Assembly (NCBI RefSeq): GCF_000241325.1
Contig: NZ_BAEI01000070.1
Span: 62,001 to 126,000, forward strand
Direction: 5' to 3'
DNA length: 64,000 nucleotides
Source: Gordonia polyisoprenivorans NBRC 16320 = JCM 10675
GTDB taxonomy: Bacteria > Actinomycetota > Actinomycetes > Mycobacteriales > Mycobacteriaceae
Part shown: positions 43,150 to 51,763 of the stretch, one piece after another
How positions within the stretch are numbered: the first letter of the stretch is position 1
Layout of the letters: every line of letters begins with the position of its first letter
Made by a program: the position numbers and the translations under genes
The notes under the pieces: model-generated
The model's database searches: none
What the model was told of the DNA's origin: nothing
Seen by the model: only the letters and a program-made list of their open reading frames with translations

Positions 43150-45744
43150 ATGCCCTTCGTGAGCACTGGTCACGGCCCCGCGTCCGATGATGATTCGGGC
43201 GCGGGGCCGCGTCCTTCCCAGACACCGGTTGCCGCAACGGATCTCGCGGCAACCCGACGCCAGCTGACCGAGGCGTCCGGACCCAATCGACTCGACGCCC
43301 CCGGCCTGCGCCAGGTACTCGTCGACCTGCACGAGTTCTGGTTGACCAGCAAGGGTGCCGAACTCGGGATCAAACCCGGTAGTGGACTGGCGATTGTCGC
43401 CGTCGGCGGGCTCGGACGCGGTGAACTGCTGCCGCACTCGGATCTCGACCTGATCCTGCTCTACGAGGACCAGTCACCCGAGCGGGTCTCCGAGGTCGCC
43501 GACGGCCTCTGGTATCCGTTGTGGGACGCCAACATCGCGCTCGATCACAGCGTGCGCACGGTTCCGCAGGCGCTGCAGGTGGCCTCCGAGGACGTCACCG
43601 CCGCACTCGGTCTGCTCGAGGCCCGGCACATCGCCGGCGACGAGGACCTGTCGTCGCTGCTGATCGGTGGGGTGCGCCAGCAATGGCGTTCGGAGATCCG
43701 CACCCGGTTCCCGGCGGTGGTCGAACATGCCCGGGATCGGTGGCGACGCAGCGGCGACATCGCACACCGCGCCGAACCGGACCTCAAGAACGGTCGCGGC
43801 GGACTCCGAGACGTGCAGTTGCTCGGTGCGTTGTCGATCGCCCAACTGACCGACGGCATGGCCAATTTGCGGCCCGATTCTCCCGGTGCCGGACCGCAGG
43901 TCGCCTATCACCGACTCCTGGACATCCGTACCGAATTGCATCGGATCGCCGGGCGCCCACGCGAACAGGTGCGCGCCCAGGATGCCGACGAGATCGGCGC
44001 GGCACTGCGCCTCGGGGATCGTTTCGACCTCGCACGGGTCATCAGCGACGCCGCGCGCACCATCGGGTACTCCACCGATGTCGGTTTGCGGACCGCGGGT
44101 AATGCGCTGCCACGACGCGGGTTGGCCAAACTGCGCCGCTCACCGATCCGGCGACCGCTCGACGAGGGCGTCGTCGAGCACAACGGTGAAATCGTGTTGG
44201 CGCGCAACGCCATTCCCAGCAAGGACCCGGGACTGATTCTGCGGGTGGCGGCGTCGTCGGCGCGGACCGGCCTGCCGATCAGCGCGTCGACCCTGTCGCG
44301 GTTGGCCGACTACGCCCCGGAGCTGCGCGAGCCGTGGCCGAGCGAGGCGCTCGGTGATCTGCTGGTGCTGCTCGGTTCGGGGCCCCACATGGTCGCCCCG
44401 ATCGAGGCTCTCGATCGGACCGGCCTGTGGGGTCGGCTCCTGCCCGAGTGGGGTGCGGTGCGCGACCTGCCTCCTCGCGATGCGGTGCACACGTGGACCG
44501 TCGACCGGCATCTGGTCGAGACCGCCGTCAACGCCGGCGCGATGACGACCCGGGTCACCCGACCGGATCTGTTGTTGCTCGGCGCTCTGATCCACGATCT
44601 CGGAAAGGGTCGCGGCGCAGACCATTCCATCGTCGGTGCAGAACTCGCCATCCAGGTCGGCAACCGAATCGGGTTGTGGCCGCAGGACGTGACGATCCTG
44701 TCGCAGATGGTCCGACACCACCTGTTGTTGCCCACGGTGGCCACCCGCCGTGACCTCGACGACCCGGCCACCGCCGAGGAGGTCGTCGACAAGCTCGGAC
44801 ACAACCGATTACTGCTCGAACTGCTCGCGGCACTCGCGGAGGCGGATTCGCTGGCGACGGGCCCGGGCGTGTGGGGTGACTGGAAGGCCTCACTCATCAA
44901 CGATCTGGTGCGGCGCGCGACCCGCCTGCTCGACGGTGAGGAACTGCCGACCCCCGAACCGCTGACCGACGAGATGATCGCGCTCGCGCGCAGCGACGAC
45001 TTCGCGGTCCGCATCACACCGACGGACGGCTTGCACACCTACTCCGTACTGATGGTCGCCCCGGACCATCCGGGCATGCTGTCGAAGATGGCCGGTGTGT
45101 TGGCGCTCAACGGATTGCGCTCGCTGTCGGCGACGGTCCAGAGCCACGAGAATCGCGCGATCAACAGCTTCGTGGTGGTGCCCGTGTTCGGGACACCGCC
45201 CGAGGCCGGGTTGCTGCGACAGCAGCTCATGGCGACCGTCGACGGCAAGTTCAGCGTGCTCGAGCGGCTCGACAAACGCGAACGCGAGTCGCCGACCCCG
45301 ACGATCGGCACGATCGTCGCGACCCCCGGGGCGGTGGCCGTCGCGCAGGGCGCACCCGACGATCCCGCCACGGTGGCCGCCAACGCGGTGCCCGCATTGT
45401 TCGCGGTAGCCCCGTCGCGTGTGTTGTGGACGTCCTCCGATCTCGACGGAGGGGTGCTCATGGAGTTGCGCACCGACGACCGGCTCGGTCTGTTGAGCCG
45501 GGTCAGCGACGTGATCGAGCACGCCGGCGTCGTGGTGCGTTGGGCCAAGGTCGCCACCCTGGGCAACACGGTCGTCGACACATTCTGTCTCGTGCTGGGG
45601 GAGGACACCCCCGAGCGTCGGACGGAGCTGGCCGACGCGGTGCTCGCGGTCTGTCCGCCACCGCGGCCACGCACCGAAACCGACGACGATCCGGGGCCGG
45701 CGAGTTTCGGCGGCAGCGGCCGATCGGGAGTACCCATCAGCTGA
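43150..45744 (+). CDS. glnD: P-II nucleotidyltransferase/removing enzyme GlnD
   Basis: Modifies and de-modifies GlnK. The nucleotidyltransferase site GGLGRGELLPHSDLDLILLY has Asp98 and Asp100. The HD hydrolase motif LIHDLGKG is at His482/Asp483. Two C-terminal ACT domains (about 630-700 and 760-840; YSVLMVAPDHPGMLSKMAGVLA and LMELRTDDRLGLLSRVSDVI) sense glutamine. In related actinobacteria GlnD adenylylates rather than uridylylates the P-II protein, and this is likely here. 864 residues. Confidence 0.95.
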   Translation: MPFVSTGHGPASDDDSGAGPRPSQTPVAATDLAATRRQLTEASGPNRLDAPGLRQVLVDLHEFWLTSKGAELGIKPGSGLAIVAVGGLGRGELLPHSDLDLILLYEDQSPERVSEVADGLWYPLWDANIALDHSVRTVPQALQVASEDVTAALGLLEARHIAGDEDLSSLLIGGVRQQWRSEIRTRFPAVVEHARDRWRRSGDIAHRAEPDLKNGRGGLRDVQLLGALSIAQLTDGMANLRPDSPGAGPQVAYHRLLDIRTELHRIAGRPREQVRAQDADEIGAALRLGDRFDLARVISDAARTIGYSTDVGLRTAGNALPRRGLAKLRRSPIRRPLDEGVVEHNGEIVLARNAIPSKDPGLILRVAASSARTGLPISASTLSRLADYAPELREPWPSEALGDLLVLLGSGPHMVAPIEALDRTGLWGRLLPEWGAVRDLPPRDAVHTWTVDRHLVETAVNAGAMTTRVTRPDLLLLGALIHDLGKGRGADHSIVGAELAIQVGNRIGLWPQDVTILSQMVRHHLLLPTVATRRDLDDPATAEEVVDKLGHNRLLLELLAALAEADSLATGPGVWGDWKASLINDLVRRATRLLDGEELPTPEPLTDEMIALARSDDFAVRITPTDGLHTYSVLMVAPDHPGMLSKMAGVLALNGLRSLSATVQSHENRAINSFVVVPVFGTPPEAGLLRQQLMATVDGKFSVLERLDKRERESPTPTIGTIVATPGAVAVAQGAPDDPATVAANAVPALFAVAPSRVLWTSSDLDGGVLMELRTDDRLGLLSRVSDVIEHAGVVVRWAKVATLGNTVVDTFCLVLGEDTPERRTELADAVLAVCPPPRPRTETDDDPGPASFGGSGRSGVPIS

Positions 45745-45786
45745 CGCCTCGCGGGATCGAGCGGTCGGCGGCGCCTGCCGTGTCGC

Positions 45787-45826
45787 CGTGCTGCGCCCGA
45801 CGCGCACCCGCGTCGGGCGCAGCACG
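45787..45826. terminator. Perfect 18-bp hairpin between glnD and ffh
   Basis: CGTGCTGCGCCCGACGCG (45787-45804) pairs fully with 45809-45826 around a CACC loop. It starts 43 bases after glnD and ends 24 bases before the ffh start. No U-tract. It probably ends the nitrogen operon, but lies so near ffh that it could also sit in the ffh leader. Confidence 0.75.
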
Positions 45827-45850
45827 AGCCGGTCATGGAAAGATGGTGGA

Positions 45851-47416
45851 ATGTTCGACTCCCTCTCCGATCGGTTGACCGGTGCGCTGAAGGATTTGCG
45901 CGGCAAGGGCCGCCTCTCCGACGCCGACATCGACCGCACCTGCCGTGAGATCCGCCTCGCGCTGCTCGAAGCCGACGTGTCGCTGCCGGTGGTGCGTGCG
46001 TTCATCGCGCGCATCAAGGAACGCGCCAAGGGTGCCGAGGTCTCCGCGGCGCTGAACCCGGCTCAGCAGGTCGTCAAGATCGTCAACGAGGAACTCGTCG
46101 GCATCCTCGGCGGCGAGACGCGGCGCGTCCGGTTCGCCAAGACCCCGCCGACGGTGATCATGCTCGCCGGCCTGCAGGGTGCCGGTAAGACGACGCTCGC
46201 GGGCAAGCTCGGCGCCTGGCTCAAGAAGCAGGGCCACACCCCGCTGCTGGTCGCCTGCGATCTCCAGCGTCCCGGCGCGGTCTCACAGCTCAAGATCGTC
46301 GGTGAACGCGCAGGCGTCCCGGTGTTCGCGCCGCACCCGGGTACCAGCATCAGCGGTGAGGCAGCCCCCGTCGGGATCAACCCGCTCGGCGTGACCGCCG
46401 GAGACCCGGTGTCGGTGGCGACCGGTGGTGTCGCCGAGGCCCGCGCCAAGCACCACGACGTCGTCATCATCGACACCGCGGGTCGTCTCGGAATCGACGC
46501 CGAGCTGATGAAGCAGGCCTCCGACATCCGCGACGCGACCCGTCCCGACGAGGTGCTGTTCGTCGTGGACGCGATGATCGGTCAGGACGCGGTCACCACC
46601 GCCGAGGCGTTCGCCGAGGGCGTCGGCTTCACCGGTGTGGTGCTGACCAAACTCGACGGTGATGCCCGCGGTGGTGCAGCCCTGTCGGTGCGTGAGGTGA
46701 CCGGGCAGCCGATCATGTTCGCCTCCTCGGGTGAGAAGCTCGAGGACTTCGACGTCTTCCATCCCGACCGGATGGCCAGCCGCATCCTCGGCATGGGCGA
46801 TGTGCTCTCGCTCATCGAACAGGCCGAGGAACACTGGGACGCCCAGCAGGCCGAAGAGGCCGCCGCCAAGATCACCCAGGGTGAACTGACCCTCGAGGAC
46901 TTCCTCGAGCAGATGCAGATGATCCGCAAGATGGGCCCGATCGGCAACATCCTCGGCATGCTGCCCGGAGCCGGGCAGATGAAGGACGCGTTGTCGCAGG
47001 TCGACGACAAGCAGCTCGACCGCGTGCAGGCGATCATCCGCGGCATGACGCCGGCCGAGCGGGACAACCCCAAGATCATCAACGCCTCTCGGCGTCTGCG
47101 TATCGCCAACGGCTCGGGTGTCACCGTCAGCGAGGTCAATCAGCTCGTCGACCGCTTCTTCGAGGCCCGCAAGATGATGGCGCAGATGTCCGGACGGATG
47201 ATGGGCCCGGGCCGCAAGACCAATCGCAAGAAGGGCAAGGGGAAGAAGGGCAAGAGCAAGGGCCGCGGACCCACGCCACCGAAGGTGCGCGGCGGATTCC
47301 CCGGGATGCCGGGTGGTTTCCCGGATCTGTCGAACATGCCCGCCGGACTCGACCAGCTCCCACCCGGACTCGAGGGCATCGACATCTCCCAGTTCCAGCA
47401 GCCGAAGAAGAAGTAA
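45851..47416 (+). CDS. ffh: Signal recognition particle protein Ffh
   Basis: SRP GTPase that delivers nascent membrane proteins to FtsY. N domain (1-90), G domain with GLQGAGKTT (107-115), DLQRPGAVSQL, DTAGRLGID and TKLDGDARGG, then the Met-rich M domain (about 320-440, MQMIRKMGPIGNILGMLPG). The C-terminus is Lys/Gly-rich and ends in a Pro/Gly/Met tail. The ATG at 45851 is the family start; upstream frame is the hairpin. 521 residues. Confidence 0.97.
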   Translation: MFDSLSDRLTGALKDLRGKGRLSDADIDRTCREIRLALLEADVSLPVVRAFIARIKERAKGAEVSAALNPAQQVVKIVNEELVGILGGETRRVRFAKTPPTVIMLAGLQGAGKTTLAGKLGAWLKKQGHTPLLVACDLQRPGAVSQLKIVGERAGVPVFAPHPGTSISGEAAPVGINPLGVTAGDPVSVATGGVAEARAKHHDVVIIDTAGRLGIDAELMKQASDIRDATRPDEVLFVVDAMIGQDAVTTAEAFAEGVGFTGVVLTKLDGDARGGAALSVREVTGQPIMFASSGEKLEDFDVFHPDRMASRILGMGDVLSLIEQAEEHWDAQQAEEAAAKITQGELTLEDFLEQMQMIRKMGPIGNILGMLPGAGQMKDALSQVDDKQLDRVQAIIRGMTPAERDNPKIINASRRLRIANGSGVTVSEVNQLVDRFFEARKMMAQMSGRMMGPGRKTNRKKGKGKKGKSKGRGPTPPKVRGGFPGMPGGFPDLSNMPAGLDQLPPGLEGIDISQFQQPKKK

Positions 47417-47423
47417 CGGGTCG

Positions 47424-48551
47424 ATGCCCGGAGACGTTGCAGCAGAACGGGACTCGATCCGGTATTCACCGATCGACCACGGCGAGCCGCGGCATTACCG
47501 GGGTCGTGACCCGCTCACCGACGAGCCGATCGAGTTCTGGGTGCGCGGCGGGCGCATCCGGACCGAACCCATTCCCGATGCGCAGACCGCAGCCGACGAC
47601 GTGTGGATCCTGCCGGGACTCGTCGATGCCCACAATCATGTCGGCATCGCCCCCGGGCTCGGGGTGACGATCGATCAGGCACGTGCGTTCGCGCGTCAGG
47701 ACGTGGCCGCGGGCACCCTGTTGATCCGTGAGGTCGGCTCGCCCCTGGACACCCATCCGCTCGACGACGACCCATTGGCGCCGCGATTCATTCGCTCGGG
47801 CAAGCACATTGCGCGGCCCAAACGGTACCTGCGTGACTACGGCGTCGATCTCGACGATCCGGACGATCTCGCCGGCGAGGTGACGCGGCAGGCGGCCGCG
47901 GGGGACGGCTGGGTCAAGATCGTCGGCGACTGGATCGACCGTGAGGTCGGTGATCTCGCGCCGCTGTGGGACCGTGCACAACTCGACGCCGCGGTTCGTG
48001 CTGCCCACGATGCCGGGGCACGCATCACCGCGCATGTCTTCGGTACCGATGCGCTCGGTGACCTCATCGCTGCGGGAGTCGACTGCATCGAACACGGAAC
48101 CGGGGCGACCGCCGACCACATCGATGCCATGGTCGAGCGCTCTATTGCCCTGGTGCCCACCATGATTCAGGTTGACAATTTCCCGGGTATCGCCGACGGA
48201 GCCGACCGGTTCCCGACATATGCGGCCAACATGCGCGCCCTGCACGCGCGCGCCGCGGACACCTTCGCCGCCGCGCGCGAGGCGGGTGTGAGAATCTTCG
48301 CCGGCACGGATGCCGGTGGTTTCGTCGAGCACGGGCGGATCGTCGACGAGGTCGAACGTCTCGCCGGCATCGGTCTCGGTGCGCGCGGCGCGATCGCGGC
48401 GGCGAGTGCCGAACCGCGTCGGTGGCTGGGGGCCGATCTCCTCGCCGACGGTGATCGCGCCGACTTCTTGGTCTTCGACGAGAATCCGGTCTCCGATCTC
48501 GGTGTGCTCCGGCATCCGCGAGCGGTCGTCTGCTCCGGTATCCACGTCTGA
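47424..48551 (+). CDS. Metal-dependent amidohydrolase
   Basis: Amidohydrolase superfamily TIM barrel. Metal ligands: His70 and His72 in DAHNHVG, a probable carbamylated or bridging Lys in WVKIVGDW, His in TAHVFGTD and IEHGTG, and Asp in FAGTDAGG. The 375-residue chain starts at ATG 47424, seven bases after the ffh stop. An amidohydrolase also follows ffh in M. tuberculosis. Substrate unknown; imidazolonepropionase- and prolidase-like relatives share these motifs. Confidence 0.88.
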   Translation: MPGDVAAERDSIRYSPIDHGEPRHYRGRDPLTDEPIEFWVRGGRIRTEPIPDAQTAADDVWILPGLVDAHNHVGIAPGLGVTIDQARAFARQDVAAGTLLIREVGSPLDTHPLDDDPLAPRFIRSGKHIARPKRYLRDYGVDLDDPDDLAGEVTRQAAAGDGWVKIVGDWIDREVGDLAPLWDRAQLDAAVRAAHDAGARITAHVFGTDALGDLIAAGVDCIEHGTGATADHIDAMVERSIALVPTMIQVDNFPGIADGADRFPTYAANMRALHARAADTFAAAREAGVRIFAGTDAGGFVEHGRIVDEVERLAGIGLGARGAIAAASAEPRRWLGADLLADGDRADFLVFDENPVSDLGVLRHPRAVVCSGIHV

Positions 48552-48756
48552 TCACATCTGACACACGGGTCTCTGCGCAGGGGACATTTGTGATCCAAAT
48601 CACCCGTCGACCATTGGTGCGTTTTATTACTGTTCGGTAGGGTCACAGATGCATTGCAGGCGTGATCAGTCCGCAACTGCATCCGGGCCGTCTGGGCGGC
48701 CCGGCCACGGGGCGAGTCCGATCGACGTGAACGCGCGAGACGGACCGACATGAGGC

Positions 48757-48800
48757 CGGACATGCGGTTATCTTTCGCGGGGTGGATAACCGCATGTCCG
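48757..48800. terminator. Large inverted repeat between amidohydrolase and rpsP
   Basis: Perfect 16-bp arms CGGACATGCGGTTATC (48757-48772) and 48785-48800 with a 12-base loop, no U-tract. It lies ~205 bases after the amidohydrolase stop and ~65 before the candidate rpsP promoter. The remainder of the 447-base gap holds no gene. Confidence 0.65.
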
Positions 48801-48843
48801 CACTCCCGGCAGGGGTCGCCCGGCCGGGTATGGCTCTCTCGAT

Positions 48844-48873
48844 TTCTCCCTCGCTCACCCGGTCTGGCACAAT
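48844..48873 (+). promoter_or_regulatory. Candidate rpsP promoter
   Basis: TCTGGCACAAT ends at 48873. CACAAT preceded by TGG reads as an extended -10, with a weak -35 (TTCTCC, 48844-48849) 18 bases upstream. The same TCTGGCACAAT recurs before rplS. It would give a ~120-base leader containing a CCCCAC/GTGGGG stem (48944-48960). Confidence 0.45.
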
Positions 48874-48998
48874 GATCTGCTGGTTCGTCGGACCCGGTCA
48901 CGCACCGCCCGACGGTCACACCGAGACAGATCGCAAAACCGGGCCCCACAACCGGTGGGGTCGCTGAATTGCGCAGTGACCACACGAAAGATGAAGAC

Positions 48999-49454
48999 AT
49001 GGCTGTCAAGATCAAACTCACGCGGCTCGGCAAGATCCGCAACCCCCAGTACCGCATCGTCGTCGCCGACGCGCGCACCCGCCGTAACGGCCGCGCGATC
49101 GAGACGATCGGCAAGTACCACCCGAAGGAAGAGCCGAGCCTCATCGAGGTCGACTCCGAGCGCGCCCAGTACTGGCTCGGCGTCGGCGCGCAACCGACCG
49201 AGCCCGTGACCGCCATCCTCAAGGTCACCGGTGACTGGCAGAAGTTCAAGGGCCTCCCGGGCGCCGAGGGCACTCTGAAGGTCGCCGAGTCCAAGACCTC
49301 CAAGCTCGACCTGTTCAACGCTGCGCTCGCCGCCGCCGACAGCGAGCCCGTCGCCGAGGCGACCACCCCGAAGAAGAAGGCCGCCAAGAAGGACGACGCA
49401 CCGGCCGAAACCGCTGACGACGCATCCGGCGCCGAGGACAAGGCTCAGGCGTGA
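48999..49454 (+). CDS. rpsP: 30S ribosomal protein bS16
   Basis: Small-subunit assembly protein. MAVKIKLTRLGKIRNPQYRIVVADARTRRNGRAIETIG is the diagnostic N-terminus. The C-terminal ~55 residues are an Ala/Lys/Asp-rich extension found in actinobacteria. The ATG at 48999 is used; ten more in-frame codons upstream are not conserved. 151 residues. First gene of rpsP-khpA-rimM-trmD. Confidence 0.97.
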   Translation: MAVKIKLTRLGKIRNPQYRIVVADARTRRNGRAIETIGKYHPKEEPSLIEVDSERAQYWLGVGAQPTEPVTAILKVTGDWQKFKGLPGAEGTLKVAESKTSKLDLFNAALAAADSEPVAEATTPKKKAAKKDDAPAETADDASGAEDKAQA

Positions 49455-49693
49455 GCGCTGTCGTCGCCGATGCGGTGGAGCATCTGGTCCGCGGCATCGT
49501 CACCAACCCCGATGACGTCCGCGTCGAGCTGATCACCGGCCGACGTGGCCGTCTGGTCGAGGTTCACGTGAACCCCGAGGATCTCGGCAAGGTCATCGGC
49601 CGCAACGGCCGCACCGCGACCGCGCTGCGCACTCTCGTCTCGGGTATCGGTGGTCGTGGGATGCGTGTCGACATCGTCGACACCGATCGCTGA
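49451..49693 (+). CDS. khpA: KH-domain RNA-binding protein KhpA
   Basis: Small RNA-binding protein with one type II KH domain: GKVIGRNGRTATALRTLV contains the GxxG loop GRNG (50-53). 80 residues, GTG start overlapping the rpsP stop. Homologues work with KhpB/Jag in RNA metabolism and cell elongation. The position between rpsP and rimM is conserved. Confidence 0.95.
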   Translation: MSAVVADAVEHLVRGIVTNPDDVRVELITGRRGRLVEVHVNPEDLGKVIGRNGRTATALRTLVSGIGGRGMRVDIVDTDR

Positions 49694-49707
49694 TCTCCCG
49701 GAGTCCG

Positions 49708-50268
49708 ATGGAGCTCGTGGTGGGCCGTGTGGCCAAGTCGCACGGTATTCGCGGCGAACTCGTCGTCGACGTCCGTACCGATGAACCGCAGGAGCGGTTC
49801 GCGCGTGGGACGACCCTGCTCGGCCGACTGCCGCGAGGCGCGGGCGAGCGCACTTTCACGGTGACAGCCGCCCGGGAACATTCCGGGCGGCTGTTGCTGT
49901 CGCTGGGCGAGGTGACCGATCGGTCGGCCGCCGACGCCCTGCGCGGCACGCTGTTCCTCATCGACAGCTCGGAGGTCGATTCGGGTGACGACCCCGACGC
50001 CTTCTACGACCACGAACTCGAGGGCGTTGCGGTCTCGACGATCGACGGTGTGGCCGTGGGCGTCGTCGATTCCGTCCTGCACCTGCCTGCCAACGACATC
50101 CTGGTCGTGCGCACCGACGCCGATCGGGAGGTTCTCGTACCGTTCGTCCGGGAGATCGTGCCGACGGTGACCCTCGACGGCATCGAGATCGATCCGCCGC
50201 CCGGCCTCATCGACGACGCGGCCGCCGACGCCGGTGGTGACGACGACGCCAACGGTTCGGCGCAGTGA
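49708..50268 (+). CDS. rimM: Ribosome maturation factor RimM
   Basis: Assists 30S head assembly by binding uS19. N-terminal RimM domain (ELVVGRVAKSHGIRGELVVDVRTDEP) and C-terminal PRC-barrel (EGVAVSTIDGVAVGVVDSVLHLPANDILVV, PFVREIVPTV). 186 residues including a short acidic tail. The stop overlaps the trmD start. Confidence 0.96.
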   Translation: MELVVGRVAKSHGIRGELVVDVRTDEPQERFARGTTLLGRLPRGAGERTFTVTAAREHSGRLLLSLGEVTDRSAADALRGTLFLIDSSEVDSGDDPDAFYDHELEGVAVSTIDGVAVGVVDSVLHLPANDILVVRTDADREVLVPFVREIVPTVTLDGIEIDPPPGLIDDAAADAGGDDDANGSAQ

Positions 50269-50984
50269 CCGGGGAATCGCCCCACGTGCGCATCGACGTC
50301 GTCAGCATCTTTCCCGAGTACCTCGAGCCGCTTCGGGTTGCGTTGTTGGGCAAGGCAATCGAGCGTGGAGTCGTCGAGCTCGGGGTGCACGACCTGCGTG
50401 CGTGGACCCACGACGTCCACCGCGGTGTCGACGACTCGCCCTATGGCGGGGGCCCCGGCATGGTGATGAAACCCGAGGTGTGGGGTCCGTGTCTGGACGA
50501 GGTGTGCCCCGACGACGCGCTGCTCGTCGTCCCCACCCCAGCCGGTGTGCCGTTCGATCAGGCCACGGCGCATCGCTGGAGCGAGCACCCACATCTGGTG
50601 TTCGCATGCGGACGTTACGAGGGCATCGACCAGCGGGTCTTCGACGATGCCGCACGACGGGTGCGCGTCGAGGAGGTCTCACTCGGCGATTTCGTGCTGA
50701 TCGGTGGCGAGGTCGCCGCGATGGCGATGATCGAGGCCACCGTCCGGCTGATACCCGGTGTCCTCGGCAATCCCCGCTCCCACCAGGAGGATTCGTTCTC
50801 CGACGGACTGCTCGAGGGCCCCAGCTACACGCGGCCCGAGATCTGGCGGGATCTCCCGGTGCCGCCGATCCTGCTCTCCGGCGATCACGCCAAGATCGCC
50901 GCGTGGCGTCACGAGCAGTCGATGCAACGCACCCGTGAGCGTCGCCCCGACCTGTTACCGGGCGTCGATCACCCCGATCACTGA
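50265..50984 (+). CDS. trmD: tRNA (guanine-37-N1)-methyltransferase
   Basis: SPOUT methyltransferase that modifies G37 of tRNAs. VVSIFPEYLEPL, DDSPYGGGPGMVMKP (57-70), CGRYEGIDQRV and SLGDFVLIGGEVAAM form the trefoil-knot SAM site. 239 residues, GTG start. It ends the conserved rpsP-trmD unit. rplS, normally the next gene, is about 2.1 kb away beyond an inserted cassette. Confidence 0.97.
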   Translation: MTGESPHVRIDVVSIFPEYLEPLRVALLGKAIERGVVELGVHDLRAWTHDVHRGVDDSPYGGGPGMVMKPEVWGPCLDEVCPDDALLVVPTPAGVPFDQATAHRWSEHPHLVFACGRYEGIDQRVFDDAARRVRVEEVSLGDFVLIGGEVAAMAMIEATVRLIPGVLGNPRSHQEDSFSDGLLEGPSYTRPEIWRDLPVPPILLSGDHAKIAAWRHEQSMQRTRERRPDLLPGVDHPDH

Positions 50985-51070
50985 CCGGTCCAATCCCTGT
51001 GGATTCCCACCCAACCGATGTCGGATTCGGGGGATATGATCGACCGATCCGTGTGAGTGGGGAGGCGACG

Positions 51071-51427
51071 GTGGGGGACTCCGGCAACAGTCGAGTGATC
51101 GGTGCGCGCTGGGCGGACATGCTCGACGAGGTCGAGCGGCAGCATGGCGAGGTGCGGCGGGTGGCCGACGCCGTCGCCGGTCTCACCGCCACGGCGACCA
51201 GCCCGGATCGCGCGGTGTCGGTGACCGTCGATGCGCGTGGCGTGCTGGTCGGCCTCGACATCACCGCGTCGGCCATGCGGCGCTATCGGGGAGAGCAACT
51301 CGCGCAACTGATCGTCGGACTCGTCGCCGATGCCGACGGCATGTTGCGCACCCAACGTGCGCAACTGCTCACCGCCGCGAGCACGGTCACGCCGGCGCTC
51401 ACCGACATCGAGCCGTCCGCCCGATGA
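51071..51427 (+). CDS. YbaB/EbfC-family protein, ESX-associated type
   Basis: 118 residues resembling YbaB-like proteins (EspD/EspL group) encoded beside ESX substrates in mycobacteria: an N-terminal helix (ARWADMLDEVERQHGEVRRVADAVAGL), three strands (VSVTVDARGVLVGLDIT) and a C-terminal helical tail (LAQLIVGLVADADGMLRTQRAQL). GTG at 51071 with GGAGG five bases upstream. A -10-like TATGAT lies at 51035-51040. First gene of the three-gene cassette; ATGA overlap with the next. Likely a chaperone or structural partner for the downstream products, by analogy. Confidence 0.7.
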   Translation: MGDSGNSRVIGARWADMLDEVERQHGEVRRVADAVAGLTATATSPDRAVSVTVDARGVLVGLDITASAMRRYRGEQLAQLIVGLVADADGMLRTQRAQLLTAASTVTPALTDIEPSAR

Positions 51428-51756
51428 CCGCCGATCCGCAAAGGGTCGACGTCGACACCGACGCCACCGGCACACTGCATGCCGCGCTCACCACCGCGGC
51501 CCGCCACCTCGACGACCTCGGAGCCGATCTCGAAGTGGTTCTGGCACAGCTCGATTCGGCACTCGGAGACGATCCCGGAGCGCTGCGGTTCCGCACCGGA
51601 TTCGCCGGCGTCGTGAGCTCTCTCGCCGGTGCGATGGCGAGCGCCGTCCGCGACGTCACCACCCACGCGGCGTCGATCGACGCCGGGACCCGCGATCTCG
51701 TCGACACCGATGGTCGTGCGGCAGGCGGTTTCGACCATCGTGGGCGGCTGCGATGA
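51424..51756 (+). CDS. Small helical protein, WXG100/EspC-like size
   Basis: 110 residues, predicted largely alpha-helical (LHAALTTAARHLDDLGADLEVVLAQLDSAL; TGFAGVVSSLAGAMASAVRDVTTHAASIDAGTRDL). It has no tryptophan and no canonical WXG, so it is not a classic WXG100 protein, but the two-helix size and the place in a YbaB-linked cassette resemble EspC-type ESX-associated proteins. It starts inside the stop of the previous gene and ends eight bases before the next. Function not established. Confidence 0.6.
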   Translation: MTADPQRVDVDTDATGTLHAALTTAARHLDDLGADLEVVLAQLDSALGDDPGALRFRTGFAGVVSSLAGAMASAVRDVTTHAASIDAGTRDLVDTDGRAAGGFDHRGRLR

Positions 51757-51763
51757 CGGCACG

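Noticed and set aside
41377..43437. A 686-codon minus-strand frame opposite amt-glnK-glnD
   Set aside because: Antisense to three well supported genes. The product is Asp/His/Arg-rich with no recognisable domain or ribosome site.
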